NCBI RefSeq assembly: GCF_029892845.1
Contig: NZ_JARXVT010000007.1
Location: 1-64,000, forward strand
DNA from: Aurantimicrobium minutum
GTDB taxonomy: Bacteria > Actinomycetota > Actinomycetes > Actinomycetales > Microbacteriaceae
Reading direction: 5' to 3'
DNA length: 64,000 nucleotides
Shown: piece after piece, positions 37,792 to 46,408 of the stretch
Numbering within the stretch: position 1 is the stretch's first letter
Layout: each line of letters starts with the position of its first letter
The notes under the pieces: model-generated
What the model was told of the DNA's origin: nothing
Seen by the model: only the letters and a program-made list of their open reading frames with translations
The model's database searches: none
Program-made: the position numbers and the translations under genes

Positions 37792-39297
37792 TTAGCGCGG
37801 GTAAACAGTAATGCTGGAGCCCAACACGTTGGCTGGGTTCAACGCAATTGCAGAACCGATTCCAGAACCGGTGAAAGTCAAACCACCCACCAGACCTTCA
37901 ACACCCTTTGCGGTGTATTTGGCATCTGCAACAAGTGGCGTGGTGACCATTTCTCCAGCCTTCACCTTGAGTGTGATGTCCTTCTTTCCTTGAGCAGAGA
38001 GGGTTACCTCGGCTGTTCTGTTGGCAGGGTTATAGAAAGTCACTGTGGGCGCAGGGCCGGCTGGAACAGGAATCAAGATCTGGTCAGTCAAGAAACTAGC
38101 TGAGCTCAACCAGGTGAAGTCCCCGCCTGTTTCAGCTGCACCAGGTGCAACAGGGGCAACTGGTGCCGCGGGGTCAACAGGTGCAGTGGGAACTGCCGTT
38201 GCTGAATCAGCACCTTGAATGGTGCGGATGCCGGCAACAAGTGGCTCTTGAGCGGTCAGGATGACGGTGTAGGTACCGTCCTTGACTCCCGCAAGAGGAA
38301 GCTGAGTAACTTTCTTGGCCTTGAGGGTGGCGTTGAACTCAACCGTCTTGCCAGTGCTTGAGAGCAGGGTCACATTGACCTTGCTGTCCTTCTCGCCAGG
38401 AATCAAAACGCGAATAGCAGGCTCGAGGTCACTGACCACGTTGCCGACTTCAGAACGATCATGTTCTGCCTGACCTGCAACAAAGACGCCTGGAATGATT
38501 TGCTGTGTTGCCAAGCCTGAGCCGGGTGCTACCCACTCAACGCCAGAGGGCATCAGCGTGCGAGTGACGGATTGCTGCAGGTTCGCTAGAACCTGACCAC
38601 CGTTGCTCATCACGCGAACAACCGGGGCAATCGCATCTGGCGCATATCCAGCCAGGGACACAATGCGCTGTTCACCGGGCATCACAATGATGCCTTCGGA
38701 AGAAACTGCGTCGATGTAGCCCTTCTCGGAGAACACTTCGATAGTGACGGTTGATGTCACGTCCGTGGGGTTAGCCAGCGTCACCAACGTGGTACGACCA
38801 ATTTCAGTGGAGCCACCCACGAGCCACAAATCATTTGCAGGCTCGGTGCAGGCAGCAGCTGCCAGGCCCGAAAGGGCCTCAGTTGCAGCCTGCTCCACCT
38901 GGTTGCCCGCCAGCAGTGGGGCAGCCTCTGAATCAGAGGTTGGTGGAACAGAGATCACCTTGGGAGCTGCGGAAAGGGAGTCGTTCTGGTTATCGAGCGC
39001 ATCTAGCCAGGAGGTATCGAAGTTCTTCTCGCTGGATTCTTCCGAGTATTGAGCCTGACCGGTTGAGTAGAAGGAAATGTCTTCGGTTGATTGTGGGGAG
39101 ACTTCAACCAGAGGCCCAGGACACACACGCTGCTGCACTGCAGGAACGGGGGCAATGCTCAGAGCAGGAGCCGTACCGACATATTCGGGGAGTGGCAATG
39201 TCACCAGCGCAGCGATGCCCAGCGCCACAGCAGCTGCGCTGACGATGCCGGTGACACCTGTCACACCTGCACGCAGAGCTTTAGTTGTTTTCGACAT
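37792..39297 (-). CDS. DUF5719 family exported protein
   Basis: A 501-residue protein with a hydrophobic signal segment near residues 10-30 (TGVTGIVSAAAVALGIAALV) and a large external domain rich in Thr, Val and Ala with a repeated beta pattern (TVTIEVFSEKGYID; VTLLSSTGKTVEFN). A Pro/Ala-rich hinge lies near residue 395. DUF5719 proteins accompany the large GT2 membrane protein in actinobacteria and probably help with export or placement of its product. Start ATG 39297 has AGGTGA upstream; the 14-codon extension to 39339 is not supported. Overlaps the end of the GT2 gene by 17 nt, so it is co-transcribed. Confidence 0.8.
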   Translation of the reverse strand: MSKTTKALRAGVTGVTGIVSAAAVALGIAALVTLPLPEYVGTAPALSIAPVPAVQQRVCPGPLVEVSPQSTEDISFYSTGQAQYSEESSEKNFDTSWLDALDNQNDSLSAAPKVISVPPTSDSEAAPLLAGNQVEQAATEALSGLAAAACTEPANDLWLVGGSTEIGRTTLVTLANPTDVTSTVTIEVFSEKGYIDAVSSEGIIVMPGEQRIVSLAGYAPDAIAPVVRVMSNGGQVLANLQQSVTRTLMPSGVEWVAPGSGLATQQIIPGVFVAGQAEHDRSEVGNVVSDLEPAIRVLIPGEKDSKVNVTLLSSTGKTVEFNATLKAKKVTQLPLAGVKDGTYTVILTAQEPLVAGIRTIQGADSATAVPTAPVDPAAPVAPVAPGAAETGGDFTWLSSASFLTDQILIPVPAGPAPTVTFYNPANRTAEVTLSAQGKKDITLKVKAGEMVTTPLVADAKYTAKGVEGLVGGLTFTGSGIGSAIALNPANVLGSSITVYPR

Positions 39298-42178
39298 CTT
39301 GATCACCTGCCAGAGGGTCGATGTTTGCCAGTTCGTCATCGCTTTCGATGAGGCCGGGGAGGTAACGCTTAGGGCGAGCGTCAGGCATGACAGCTCCGGT
39401 GGGGATGGCCAAGAGCAAGGTGAGAATGATCACAAGTGCCTGTACGGACGCAAACATGATGCGCCAGGGCTCAAGAGGCATTGCCGACTGCAGTGGGACT
39501 ATGGAAGCTGCGTCATAGCCAGGGAAACGCCAAAGCAAACCTGCATCGGTCTTTCCCACGATTTCCACACCTGCATTGGCATCCAGTGTGGCCTTCACGC
39601 GCGCTGACATGTTCTGCGCTTGAGGAGAAACCTTCTCGCCGACTTCAGCAAGCGAGGGGGTGAGTACAACGAAAGCAACACCAAGCGAAGTGAGTTCTTC
39701 GGTTGAGTCATTACCGCTGACGGAAGCTAAGTTACTCACGGTGTCAGCGAGGATCTTCTCCTCAGGAGCAAAGCCAGCACCGGTGGTGACGAATGTGGAC
39801 GTGGCTTCCAGCGTCATTCCTGTTCCACGAACCAGGACAGCACCAAGCCCACCATCTGGTTGTGGGGTTAGAACGAGGGTTCCAACCTGAGGATCAATAG
39901 CAGCCTGTGCAACGACATAGGCAGGAAGGGTCTGGCCATTTCCGGGAACAACCTTCGAGTTTCCCAAGCTAGAAGCGGCCAGCGCAGGCAATGCCAGCAA
40001 GGTCACAGCTGCAATGCCGGCAACCGCGGGATAGAAGGAGAAGCGACGCAAGATGGATGCGCCGGTTCCAGCGGCAACCATGAGACCTAGCCACGCCAAA
40101 CTGAGTCCGTTACCTGGCCACACTGCAACTGGTTCACCACCGTTGAACGAGACGAAGAGACCCGAGGCAAAGACTGCGGTGACAATGCCCAGCACCATAA
40201 CCAAAACAGCCAGTTGAGCTCGTATGGGGTATTGCGAAAACAAACCAACAAAGGCCAAAGCAACAAGAACACCAACAAGGATTGCAACCCAGACACTGGC
40301 GACAGGATTAGCCCAGGGTAAGAATCCTGCAGCTTGCGGCCAACCGCCGAGACCTTCTGTGGGGAATCCCAAAGCAAGCTGCCAGTGTGGAGCGACCGCG
40401 CTGTCGACGGCTGGACCAGGATCCGCTGCGAGACCAAAGAGGTTCAGGCCAAAGACCTGAATGATCACAATGGGTGCAACAAGCGCGAGTGCGGGGATGG
40501 GTATGGCGAGGAAGCGGGGGACGTAGCGTCCGGTCAGGAGCAGCGTGCCGATCCACATCACCAGAAGCGCTGGCGTCAGAGACGGAGCACAGGCAACAAT
40601 CGCAGCGAACAGCAGCGCGGTTGTTGCTGAGGCAGACCAGGATCGTGCAGCACGAATACCTGCGAAGAAGAGGAAGGGAAGAAGGATGTGAGCAATGACG
40701 GCTGCGGGACGACCCTCAGTGAGTGCTCCGAGCAATGCAGGGCTAAGTCCATAACCCAAACCAATGAAGGCACGAATACCGGAGCGTTGGGTCAGACGCG
40801 CTGCCAGCAACCACGCACCAAGTCCTGCCAATGGCATGGCCAAGAACCACAACATGACGAGTGAGAAGCTGGGCTGCCAGAACGTCAGTGTTCCGAGAAC
40901 TGCCACGACGCCAGCAAATCCGTCAGCAGGACCAACGACACTAAAGGCCCCTTCACGCCAACCCCACAGGGCCTGTGACCACAGTTCAGAAACCGAAGTT
41001 CCCAGTGGGAGAAGTGCACCACCGGCAATGGCATTGGCACCCACCAAGGTAGAGAATCCACCGACAGAAAGGAAGGCCAAAATCAACGTGACCCAGGCGC
41101 CACCAGAGGAGAAGAAGTGCAATGGTTTCTTTTCACCATGCACGCGCAACTGTATAGCTTCGCGTGCGAGGGACTCACGGCGACGAACATCAGCACGGGT
41201 GACACGAAGTGAGGCAAGCGAGCCCCACGATGCCACTCGGGTTGATTTCAGAAGCTTGCGTGCACGCCCTACTGATCCACCAGAGAACGCTGCGGACAAA
41301 GCAGCACGGAATTCACCCGAGACCGCACCTGGACGTTTGGCAAGGAGTTGACCCATTGAGCGCAGGACGGCCGAAGGCAAGAGCCCGAGCCAATGCCAGA
41401 ACAAAGCTCCACCGTTGGAATAGACCAAGCGGCGATACAGCTCCGCGGAGCGATACTGACGAGCACGCTTCTTACGCGCACGGTAACTGTCGGTTCCAAC
41501 AGGACCAATGACACCATCGCCAGCGTTCAATACCCGTGCGGTGGGAACCACAGAAACGCGGTGTCCAGCAAGGCGTGCCCGAACACAGAAATCTAAAGCG
41601 TCATCAACAACGCGGAGGTGGTGATCAAAACCTGCGAGTTCTTCCCATACCTGCTGACGCACCAGCATGCCGTTGGCGCCCACACCCATCACGTCAGAAA
41701 CGAGGTCATGTTGTGCCTGGTCGAGCTCGTCCACGACGAGAGAAATCGTGCGACCACCCTGTGCCAGGGTCAAACCGTATTCACGGATGTAGTCGGGGCG
41801 TTCCCAGTCCATTTGCTTAGGACCAACGACCGCTACCGAAGGAGAGACTTCGAGCGCACCAACTAGTTCTGCCAGAGCAGTAGGTTCTGGGGCACTGTCC
41901 TGGGCGAGGAACCACAAGAATTCGTCAGGTCCCGATACGGCAGGGAATGCCCTGGCGGCCACGTCGAGAGCTTCACCGAAGCTGAGACGACCGCCACCGG
42001 TCAAGACCTGGCTGGCACCGAATGCTTGCAGCTGCGCAGCTGCGTTGTTCTTGGATGAATTGTCGACGGCAAGGACGATATCTGGACGCCTGGTTTGCTT
42101 AGACAGGGCGTCGAGGGTTCGCGCGAGGTGCTCGCCGCCCTGGCGGGCAACGATGATCGCAGTAACTCTCGTTTTCAT
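39281..42178 (-). CDS. Large GT2-family glycosyltransferase with multi-helix membrane domain
   Basis: A 965-residue protein. Residues 1 to about 270 are a GT-A glycosyltransferase family 2 domain (VTAIIVARQGG, LAVDNSS, FLWFLAQDSAP, and DAL-DFCVRARLAGHRVSVVPTA). The rest (about 370-950) has some twelve or more hydrophobic stretches with no obvious catalytic domain. It probably extends or exports a lipid-linked wall polysaccharide. It is the first gene of an operon with DUF5719. The -10 TAGGCT lies 7 nt before the ATG. Product sugar is unknown; rhamnose or mannose fit the neighbourhood. Confidence 0.85.
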   Translation of the reverse strand: MKTRVTAIIVARQGGEHLARTLDALSKQTRRPDIVLAVDNSSKNNAAAQLQAFGASQVLTGGGRLSFGEALDVAARAFPAVSGPDEFLWFLAQDSAPEPTALAELVGALEVSPSVAVVGPKQMDWERPDYIREYGLTLAQGGRTISLVVDELDQAQHDLVSDVMGVGANGMLVRQQVWEELAGFDHHLRVVDDALDFCVRARLAGHRVSVVPTARVLNAGDGVIGPVGTDSYRARKKRARQYRSAELYRRLVYSNGGALFWHWLGLLPSAVLRSMGQLLAKRPGAVSGEFRAALSAAFSGGSVGRARKLLKSTRVASWGSLASLRVTRADVRRRESLAREAIQLRVHGEKKPLHFFSSGGAWVTLILAFLSVGGFSTLVGANAIAGGALLPLGTSVSELWSQALWGWREGAFSVVGPADGFAGVVAVLGTLTFWQPSFSLVMLWFLAMPLAGLGAWLLAARLTQRSGIRAFIGLGYGLSPALLGALTEGRPAAVIAHILLPFLFFAGIRAARSWSASATTALLFAAIVACAPSLTPALLVMWIGTLLLTGRYVPRFLAIPIPALALVAPIVIIQVFGLNLFGLAADPGPAVDSAVAPHWQLALGFPTEGLGGWPQAAGFLPWANPVASVWVAILVGVLVALAFVGLFSQYPIRAQLAVLVMVLGIVTAVFASGLFVSFNGGEPVAVWPGNGLSLAWLGLMVAAGTGASILRRFSFYPAVAGIAAVTLLALPALAASSLGNSKVVPGNGQTLPAYVVAQAAIDPQVGTLVLTPQPDGGLGAVLVRGTGMTLEATSTFVTTGAGFAPEEKILADTVSNLASVSGNDSTEELTSLGVAFVVLTPSLAEVGEKVSPQAQNMSARVKATLDANAGVEIVGKTDAGLLWRFPGYDAASIVPLQSAMPLEPWRIMFASVQALVIILTLLLAIPTGAVMPDARPKRYLPGLIESDDELANIDPLAGDQDVENN

Positions 42179-42185
42179 CCTTGCC

Positions 42186-42191
42186 AGCCTA
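42186..42191 (-). promoter_or_regulatory. Leaderless -10 element of the GT2 gene
   Basis: On the minus strand TAGGCT (42191-42186) ends 7 nt before the ATG at 42178, just after the whiB2 terminator. Confidence 0.5.
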
Positions 42192-42204
42192 GGCAGGAGA
42201 AGCC

Positions 42205-42227
42205 AAAAACCCGCCCAATTGGGCGGG
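42205..42227 (-). terminator. Rho-independent terminator of whiB2
   Basis: Read on the minus strand: CCCGCCC (42227-42221), loop AATT, GGGCGGG (42216-42210), then a run of five T (42209-42205). It lies just downstream of the whiB2 stop. Confidence 0.85.
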
Positions 42228-42257
42228 CGTGGCTGGGAAACTCAGGGAGTTTGTGTC

Positions 42258-42581
42258 TTAGGCGCGACGGCGGAGCTTGCGACGTTCGCGCTCGCTCAGG
42301 CCACCCCAGATACCGAAACGCTCGTCGTTAGAGAGGGCGTACTCGAGGCATTCGCTGCGAACTTCGCAGGAGGTGCAAATCTTCTTGGCGTCGCGAGTGG
42401 AGCCACCCTTTTCAGGGAAGAAGGACTCGGGGTCGGTCTGTGCACAGAGTGCATCTGCCTGCCATGCGAGGGGGTTGTCGTCAACATCAATGTTGCGAGA
42501 AGAAGGGGTTCCTGGAACTCCCAATCGAACTGGATCTACAAACCAATTCTCTGGAACGCTTGCGCGATATTCCGGTGCCAT
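42258..42581 (-). CDS. whiB2: WhiB-family iron-sulfur regulator, WhiB2/WhmD type
   Basis: A 107-residue WhiB protein. The cluster ligands are Cys46, Cys69, Cys72 and Cys78; the turn GIWGG and basic end ERERRKLRRRA follow. The N-terminal 40-residue extension places it with WhiB2/WhmD (WhiB of Streptomyces), which controls septation and cell division. The frame is open to 42611; ATG 42581 is chosen because GGGAG lies 8 nt upstream. It has a good sigma-A promoter, a short leader and its own terminator, so it is transcribed alone. Position beside envelope genes is typical. Confidence 0.92.
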   Translation of the reverse strand: MAPEYRASVPENWFVDPVRLGVPGTPSSRNIDVDDNPLAWQADALCAQTDPESFFPEKGGSTRDAKKICTSCEVRSECLEYALSNDERFGIWGGLSERERRKLRRRA

Positions 42582-42633
42582 AAAGAACTCCCACCCCGGT
42601 GTCTTACGCACGCCACCATGGCGTGTCTAAGTA

Positions 42634-42662
42634 ATTACACCGTTGTCATTCGTTTACGTCAA
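42634..42662 (-). promoter_or_regulatory. Sigma-A promoter of whiB2
   Basis: On the minus strand TTGACG (42662-42657) and TGTAAT (42639-42634) are separated by 17 bp. The predicted start, near 42627, gives a leader of about 45 nt that begins with the inverted repeat CACGCC-N5-GGCGTG (42609-42625). Confidence 0.7.
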
Positions 42663-42724
42663 GTCGAGATTTGAAAACTTTGAAGACGCGCTGGAGACTT
42701 TGCGAACAAATAAGGGGTTATCCC

Positions 42725-43885
42725 CTAGAGAGCAATGAAGAGTTCGCCCTCACCAGCGAAGGAAAGTGACCGTTCTTCCGCGGAAATAAAGGCATTTTGG
42801 CCTTGTTCAAGCTCGACAGAGCTGTCAGAACCTTCTACTGTCACATTTCCTGCCGTGCACGTAACAATTGCGTGACGTGTCAGTGAAAGTGAGTCAGATT
42901 GACTCATGCCAGCTGTGACGACGACGTGTGCAAGCACAAAGTCCGGCACATCAGGAACGAAAAGATCAATGCCCTGAGCAACATTCCGTGGTTCAAGGAT
43001 GGGCACGGGAACAACTTTGTCGCTGACAACTGAGAGTAGTTCTGGGACATCGACGTGCTTGGAGGTCAGTCCCCCGCGCAGCACATTGTCGCTGGCCGCC
43101 ATGAGCTCAATACCGAGTCCACGGATATAGGCGTGCATATTCCCGGCAGGCAAATACAGCGCCTGGCCTTTAGTCAGCGTCACTCGGTTGAGTAGCAGTG
43201 CAACCACAATTCCCGGGTCACCGGGATAGTCCTCGGCCAGTTCGACCAGGAGTGCATCCTTGACGAGCTTGCCCGCGAGAGAAATTTCAGCAACAAGTGC
43301 AGCTGCGTTTTCGCCTGTCAGTGCCCAGTCCAGTGCCCAACGGATGGCACCATCCCCCCGGCTGCTGAGCTGACTCGTGAATTCGGCGAGCGCGGAGGTC
43401 GCAGCACAGGCCTGCGCATTTGCTGCAGCCAAGTTTTCTAGTTCTGAAATTGTGTGGTCAACATCTCTGAAACCACAGAGTGCTTCGAAAGTGTCACTGA
43501 GGGCATAGATCAGTTCTGGCTTGTGTGCATCGTCGCGGTAGTTGCGGTTCGGTGCGTCAAGGGCAATACCCAAAGCGTTCTCGCGAGCAAAACCTTCCTC
43601 GGCTTGCTCTGGTGACGGGTGTGCCTGAATAGATAGCGGGTGCGCTGCCGCAAGTACCTTGAGCAAAAATGGAAGAGGCTGCTCTCCACGTGCTTCGAGG
43701 TACTCCGCAATCGTTGCTGCTCCAGCAACATCTTCAGGATTCACGATCTGCGTGGGTGATCCTGGGTGTGTACCCAGCCAGAGCTCTGCTTCTGGCTTTC
43801 CAGAGGGTGCTTTTCCTCGGAGTTCGGCAATGTCGGTCAAAGAACCCCAGGCATAATCTCTCGGGGTGTTATCGACACGAATCAT
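42725..43885 (-). CDS. manA: Mannose-6-phosphate isomerase, class I
   Basis: A 386-residue zinc enzyme that interconverts fructose-6-phosphate and mannose-6-phosphate, the entry to GDP-mannose. Zinc and substrate motifs include PLSIQAHPSPEQAEEGF, HKPELIYAL and the second cupin GLTSKHVDVPELL. The frame is open to 44035 across the divergent acyl-CoA dehydrogenase gene, but the conserved N terminus VDNTPRDYAWGS fixes the start at ATG 43885. The 21-bp gap to the divergent gene holds that gene's -10 box. Forms a pathway with ManB (37 kb) and ManC (62.7 kb). Confidence 0.93.
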   Translation of the reverse strand: MIRVDNTPRDYAWGSLTDIAELRGKAPSGKPEAELWLGTHPGSPTQIVNPEDVAGAATIAEYLEARGEQPLPFLLKVLAAAHPLSIQAHPSPEQAEEGFARENALGIALDAPNRNYRDDAHKPELIYALSDTFEALCGFRDVDHTISELENLAAANAQACAATSALAEFTSQLSSRGDGAIRWALDWALTGENAAALVAEISLAGKLVKDALLVELAEDYPGDPGIVVALLLNRVTLTKGQALYLPAGNMHAYIRGLGIELMAASDNVLRGGLTSKHVDVPELLSVVSDKVVPVPILEPRNVAQGIDLFVPDVPDFVLAHVVVTAGMSQSDSLSLTRHAIVTCTAGNVTVEGSDSSVELEQGQNAFISAEERSLSFAGEGELFIAL

Positions 43886-43894
43886 CACGAGGAT

Positions 43895-43900
43895 TAGCCT
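43895..43900 (+). promoter_or_regulatory. Leaderless -10 element of acyl-CoA dehydrogenase gene
   Basis: TAGCCT ends exactly 6 nt before the ATG at 43907. Confidence 0.55.
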
Positions 43901-43906
43901 ATCCAC

Positions 43907-45085
43907 ATGACCTTTGAGACCCTGCCAAGCGACTTCTTCCACCTTGAGGCGAGTCTGTCTCCTGTTGAACTCGACAAGTTGATGGAACTGCGTACCTATC
44001 TCGAGACTGAGATCAAACCTGTGATCAATGATCACTGGGACCGTGCTGAGTTCCCCAAGACACTGGTCAAGGGCCTAGCTGATACAAAGTTGATCGGTAT
44101 GGCGTGGGCTGAAACACAGCCATTTGAGACCACTGCTGTCTTCCGTGGTTGGGTGGCGCTTGAACTGGCTCGCATTGATGCCAGTGTTGCTACCTATGTG
44201 GGCGTGCAGAACGGTTTGGCCATGGGCTCTGTCGGCGTCTGTGGCTCCGACGAGCAGCGTGCATATTGGCTTCCCAAGATGCACTCCGGTGAAATTGTGG
44301 GCTCCTTTGGTCTGACAGAACCACTCTCTGGTTCTGACTCTGCACAGGGCCTGCGCACAACGGCCACCCGCGACGGGGACGACTGGATTCTCAATGGCTC
44401 CAAGCGCTGGATTGGTAATGCCACGTGGGCAGATATCTGTGTGGTCTGGGCTAAAGACACTGCAGATGGTCAGGTCAAGGGCTTCATTGTTCCAACCGAC
44501 ACTCAGGGTTATGTCGCCACCAAGATCGAGCGCAAGCAATCTCTTCGAGTTGTTCAAAACGCCGACATCACGCTGACGGATGTGCGCATCCCTGAAGCGA
44601 ACCGCCTGCAGAAAGCTAAGAGCTTTGCGGACACCGCCACCGTGCTCCGCCTCACCCGTGCTGAGGTTGCCTGGGCAGCAGTAGGTATTGCGGTTGGCGC
44701 CTATGAGGCTGCCCTGGCGTATGCCAAGGAACGTATTCAGTTCGGTAAGCCCATTGCAGCCCACCAGATGGTGCAAGACCTGTTGGTCAAGAGCTTGGGC
44801 AACATCACCTCGAGCCTCTCACTCGTGCTAGAAACCTCGCGCATGCAGGATGCTGGCAAGCTGAAAGACGAGCACGCAGCTCTGGCTAAAGCGGTCGCCA
44901 CTGCCCGCATGCGTGAGTCTGTTGCGTGGTGTCGAGAGATCTTGGGCGGCAACGGAATTGTGCTCGACTATGACGTGGCACGCTTCTTTGCCGATGCCGA
45001 GGCAATCTATAGCTACGAGGGCACAAGGGAGATGAACACCCTCATTGTGGGTAGGGCCATCACAGGCCACGCCGCATTCGTCTAG
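43907..45085 (+). CDS. Acyl-CoA dehydrogenase, glutaryl-CoA dehydrogenase-like
   Basis: A 392-residue flavoprotein of the ACAD family. FAD/substrate motifs: FGLTEPLSGSDSAQGL near residue 127, WILNGSKRWIGNATWAD near 157, KERIQFGKPIAAHQM near 278 and the catalytic Glu in IYSYEGTREMNTLIVGRAITG (given as IYSYEGT and NTLIVGRAITG). The EGT position of the base and the SGSDSA-like loop fit the glutaryl-CoA dehydrogenase branch, but substrate cannot be fixed by eye; branched-chain or short-chain acyl-CoA is possible. Runs directly into the O-antigen-ligase-like gene, 9 bp downstream, though that gene has its own -10 box. Confidence 0.85.
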   Translation: MTFETLPSDFFHLEASLSPVELDKLMELRTYLETEIKPVINDHWDRAEFPKTLVKGLADTKLIGMAWAETQPFETTAVFRGWVALELARIDASVATYVGVQNGLAMGSVGVCGSDEQRAYWLPKMHSGEIVGSFGLTEPLSGSDSAQGLRTTATRDGDDWILNGSKRWIGNATWADICVVWAKDTADGQVKGFIVPTDTQGYVATKIERKQSLRVVQNADITLTDVRIPEANRLQKAKSFADTATVLRLTRAEVAWAAVGIAVGAYEAALAYAKERIQFGKPIAAHQMVQDLLVKSLGNITSSLSLVLETSRMQDAGKLKDEHAALAKAVATARMRESVAWCREILGGNGIVLDYDVARFFADAEAIYSYEGTREMNTLIVGRAITGHAAFV

Positions 45086-45088
45086 CCT
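45083..45088 (+). promoter_or_regulatory. Leaderless -10 element of the first ligase-like gene
   Basis: TAGCCT ends exactly 6 nt before the ATG at 45095. Its TAG is also the stop codon of the acyl-CoA dehydrogenase gene. Confidence 0.55.
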
Positions 45089-45094
45089 TGATAC

Positions 45095-46399
45095 ATGCCC
45101 ACCAAAGAATATAGAAAAGCGAAGACCGGCCTTGCCGTTGTCACGCTGTTTATGCTCTTTGCTGGCGAAGCCATTCGCAACCTTCTTGGTTGGGAAATCT
45201 TCATGGGGCTGGGTGTGCTCATCACTGCGATTTATGTCGTGGTCATTATTCGCGCTCGCCACCTTATTCACTGGCGCAGCATTCCCTTCTGGCTAGCTTT
45301 CTTCGCGCTCTTTGCTGTGGCTTCTGTCACGTGGGCATACTCCCCTGCCAATACAGCGCTGACACTGTGGCCCTTTATTGAGGTGACAATTGGGGGTGTG
45401 GGTATCGCACTCACACTGCCGTGGAACGACTTCATCCGCGCCCTCGGCACGACACTGCGCTGGATTCTTGGAGCATCGCTGCTGTTTGAACTGTGGGTCA
45501 GCGTGTTTGTCGGTCACGCCATCTACCCGGTATTTATTGACACCTCAGGCGACAAAGTTCCTGCTGTCTACCAGTGGAGCCGCAACCTCTTGATGGAAGG
45601 CGGGCCCATCCAAGGTGTTGTCGGCAACCGGAACCAACTGGGATTTATTGCCGTCATCGCACTCATCGTGTTTTCTATTCAGCTCGCACAGAAAACGGTC
45701 TGGCATAACTGGGGCATTGTCTGGGTCGTTATTGCTGTGGCAACGATTGGCCTCACTCGTTCAGCCACAGACCTCATTGCATTACTTGCCGTCGCTGTAG
45801 TTGCCTTGTTCGCACTCTGGTTGCGTGCACGTCCGGCCACACAGCGCCGCCCTGTCTACCTCACTATGTTGGGGCTAGGAGTTGCCGGCATCGTAACGAT
45901 TTCTGTCGCGCGTGAGCAGTTACTTTCCCTGCTGGGTAAAGGTTCTGACCTGACCGGTCGCACAGAAATTTGGGCAGCCGTGACTGCTCTTGCTGAACAA
46001 CGCCCTGTCTTCGGTTGGGGTTGGCTAAGCCCTTGGGTTCCCTGGCTCGAACCTTTCAACAACCTTGCAGTGCGCTCAGGCGTGCACTATCTCCAGGCGC
46101 ACAATGTCTGGCTGGATGTCTGGATGCAGCTCGGTTATGTTGGTGTGATTGCTCTCGCTGTGGCCATGTTTACGTTGCTTTCGCGCTCCTGGTTCATAGC
46201 CGTTGACCGTCCACAGTGGGACCTCGTAGAGACTCGTCCCTACAGCGCCAGTTCGCTCTTGCCTTTACTCGTGACCGTGGCGCTGTTGACCCAGAGCTTT
46301 TCTGAAAGCCAGCTGGTTGTTCAATCTGGCTGGGCACTCGTAGTGATTCTGTCACTGACAGTGATGGTTCCCACTCGCATTACTAAAGCTCTGAACTAG
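45095..46399 (+). CDS. O-antigen ligase/polymerase-like membrane protein (first copy)
   Basis: A 434-residue integral protein with about eleven hydrophobic segments. The large external loop contains GNRNQLGFIAVIAL (residue about 180) and, near 290-335, LTGRTEIWAAV and GVHYLQAHNVWLDVWMQLGYVG; the R...E and H-N motifs are diagnostic for the Wzy_C family. These proteins join or polymerise lipid-linked glycan chains on the outer membrane face. In a monoderm the likely role is wall polysaccharide or teichoic-acid-like polymer assembly. Followed 9 bp later by a paralogue. Confidence 0.87.
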   Translation: MPTKEYRKAKTGLAVVTLFMLFAGEAIRNLLGWEIFMGLGVLITAIYVVVIIRARHLIHWRSIPFWLAFFALFAVASVTWAYSPANTALTLWPFIEVTIGGVGIALTLPWNDFIRALGTTLRWILGASLLFELWVSVFVGHAIYPVFIDTSGDKVPAVYQWSRNLLMEGGPIQGVVGNRNQLGFIAVIALIVFSIQLAQKTVWHNWGIVWVVIAVATIGLTRSATDLIALLAVAVVALFALWLRARPATQRRPVYLTMLGLGVAGIVTISVAREQLLSLLGKGSDLTGRTEIWAAVTALAEQRPVFGWGWLSPWVPWLEPFNNLAVRSGVHYLQAHNVWLDVWMQLGYVGVIALAVAMFTLLSRSWFIAVDRPQWDLVETRPYSASSLLPLLVTVALLTQSFSESQLVVQSGWALVVILSLTVMVPTRITKALN

Positions 46400-46408
46400 G
46401 CCCTCACC

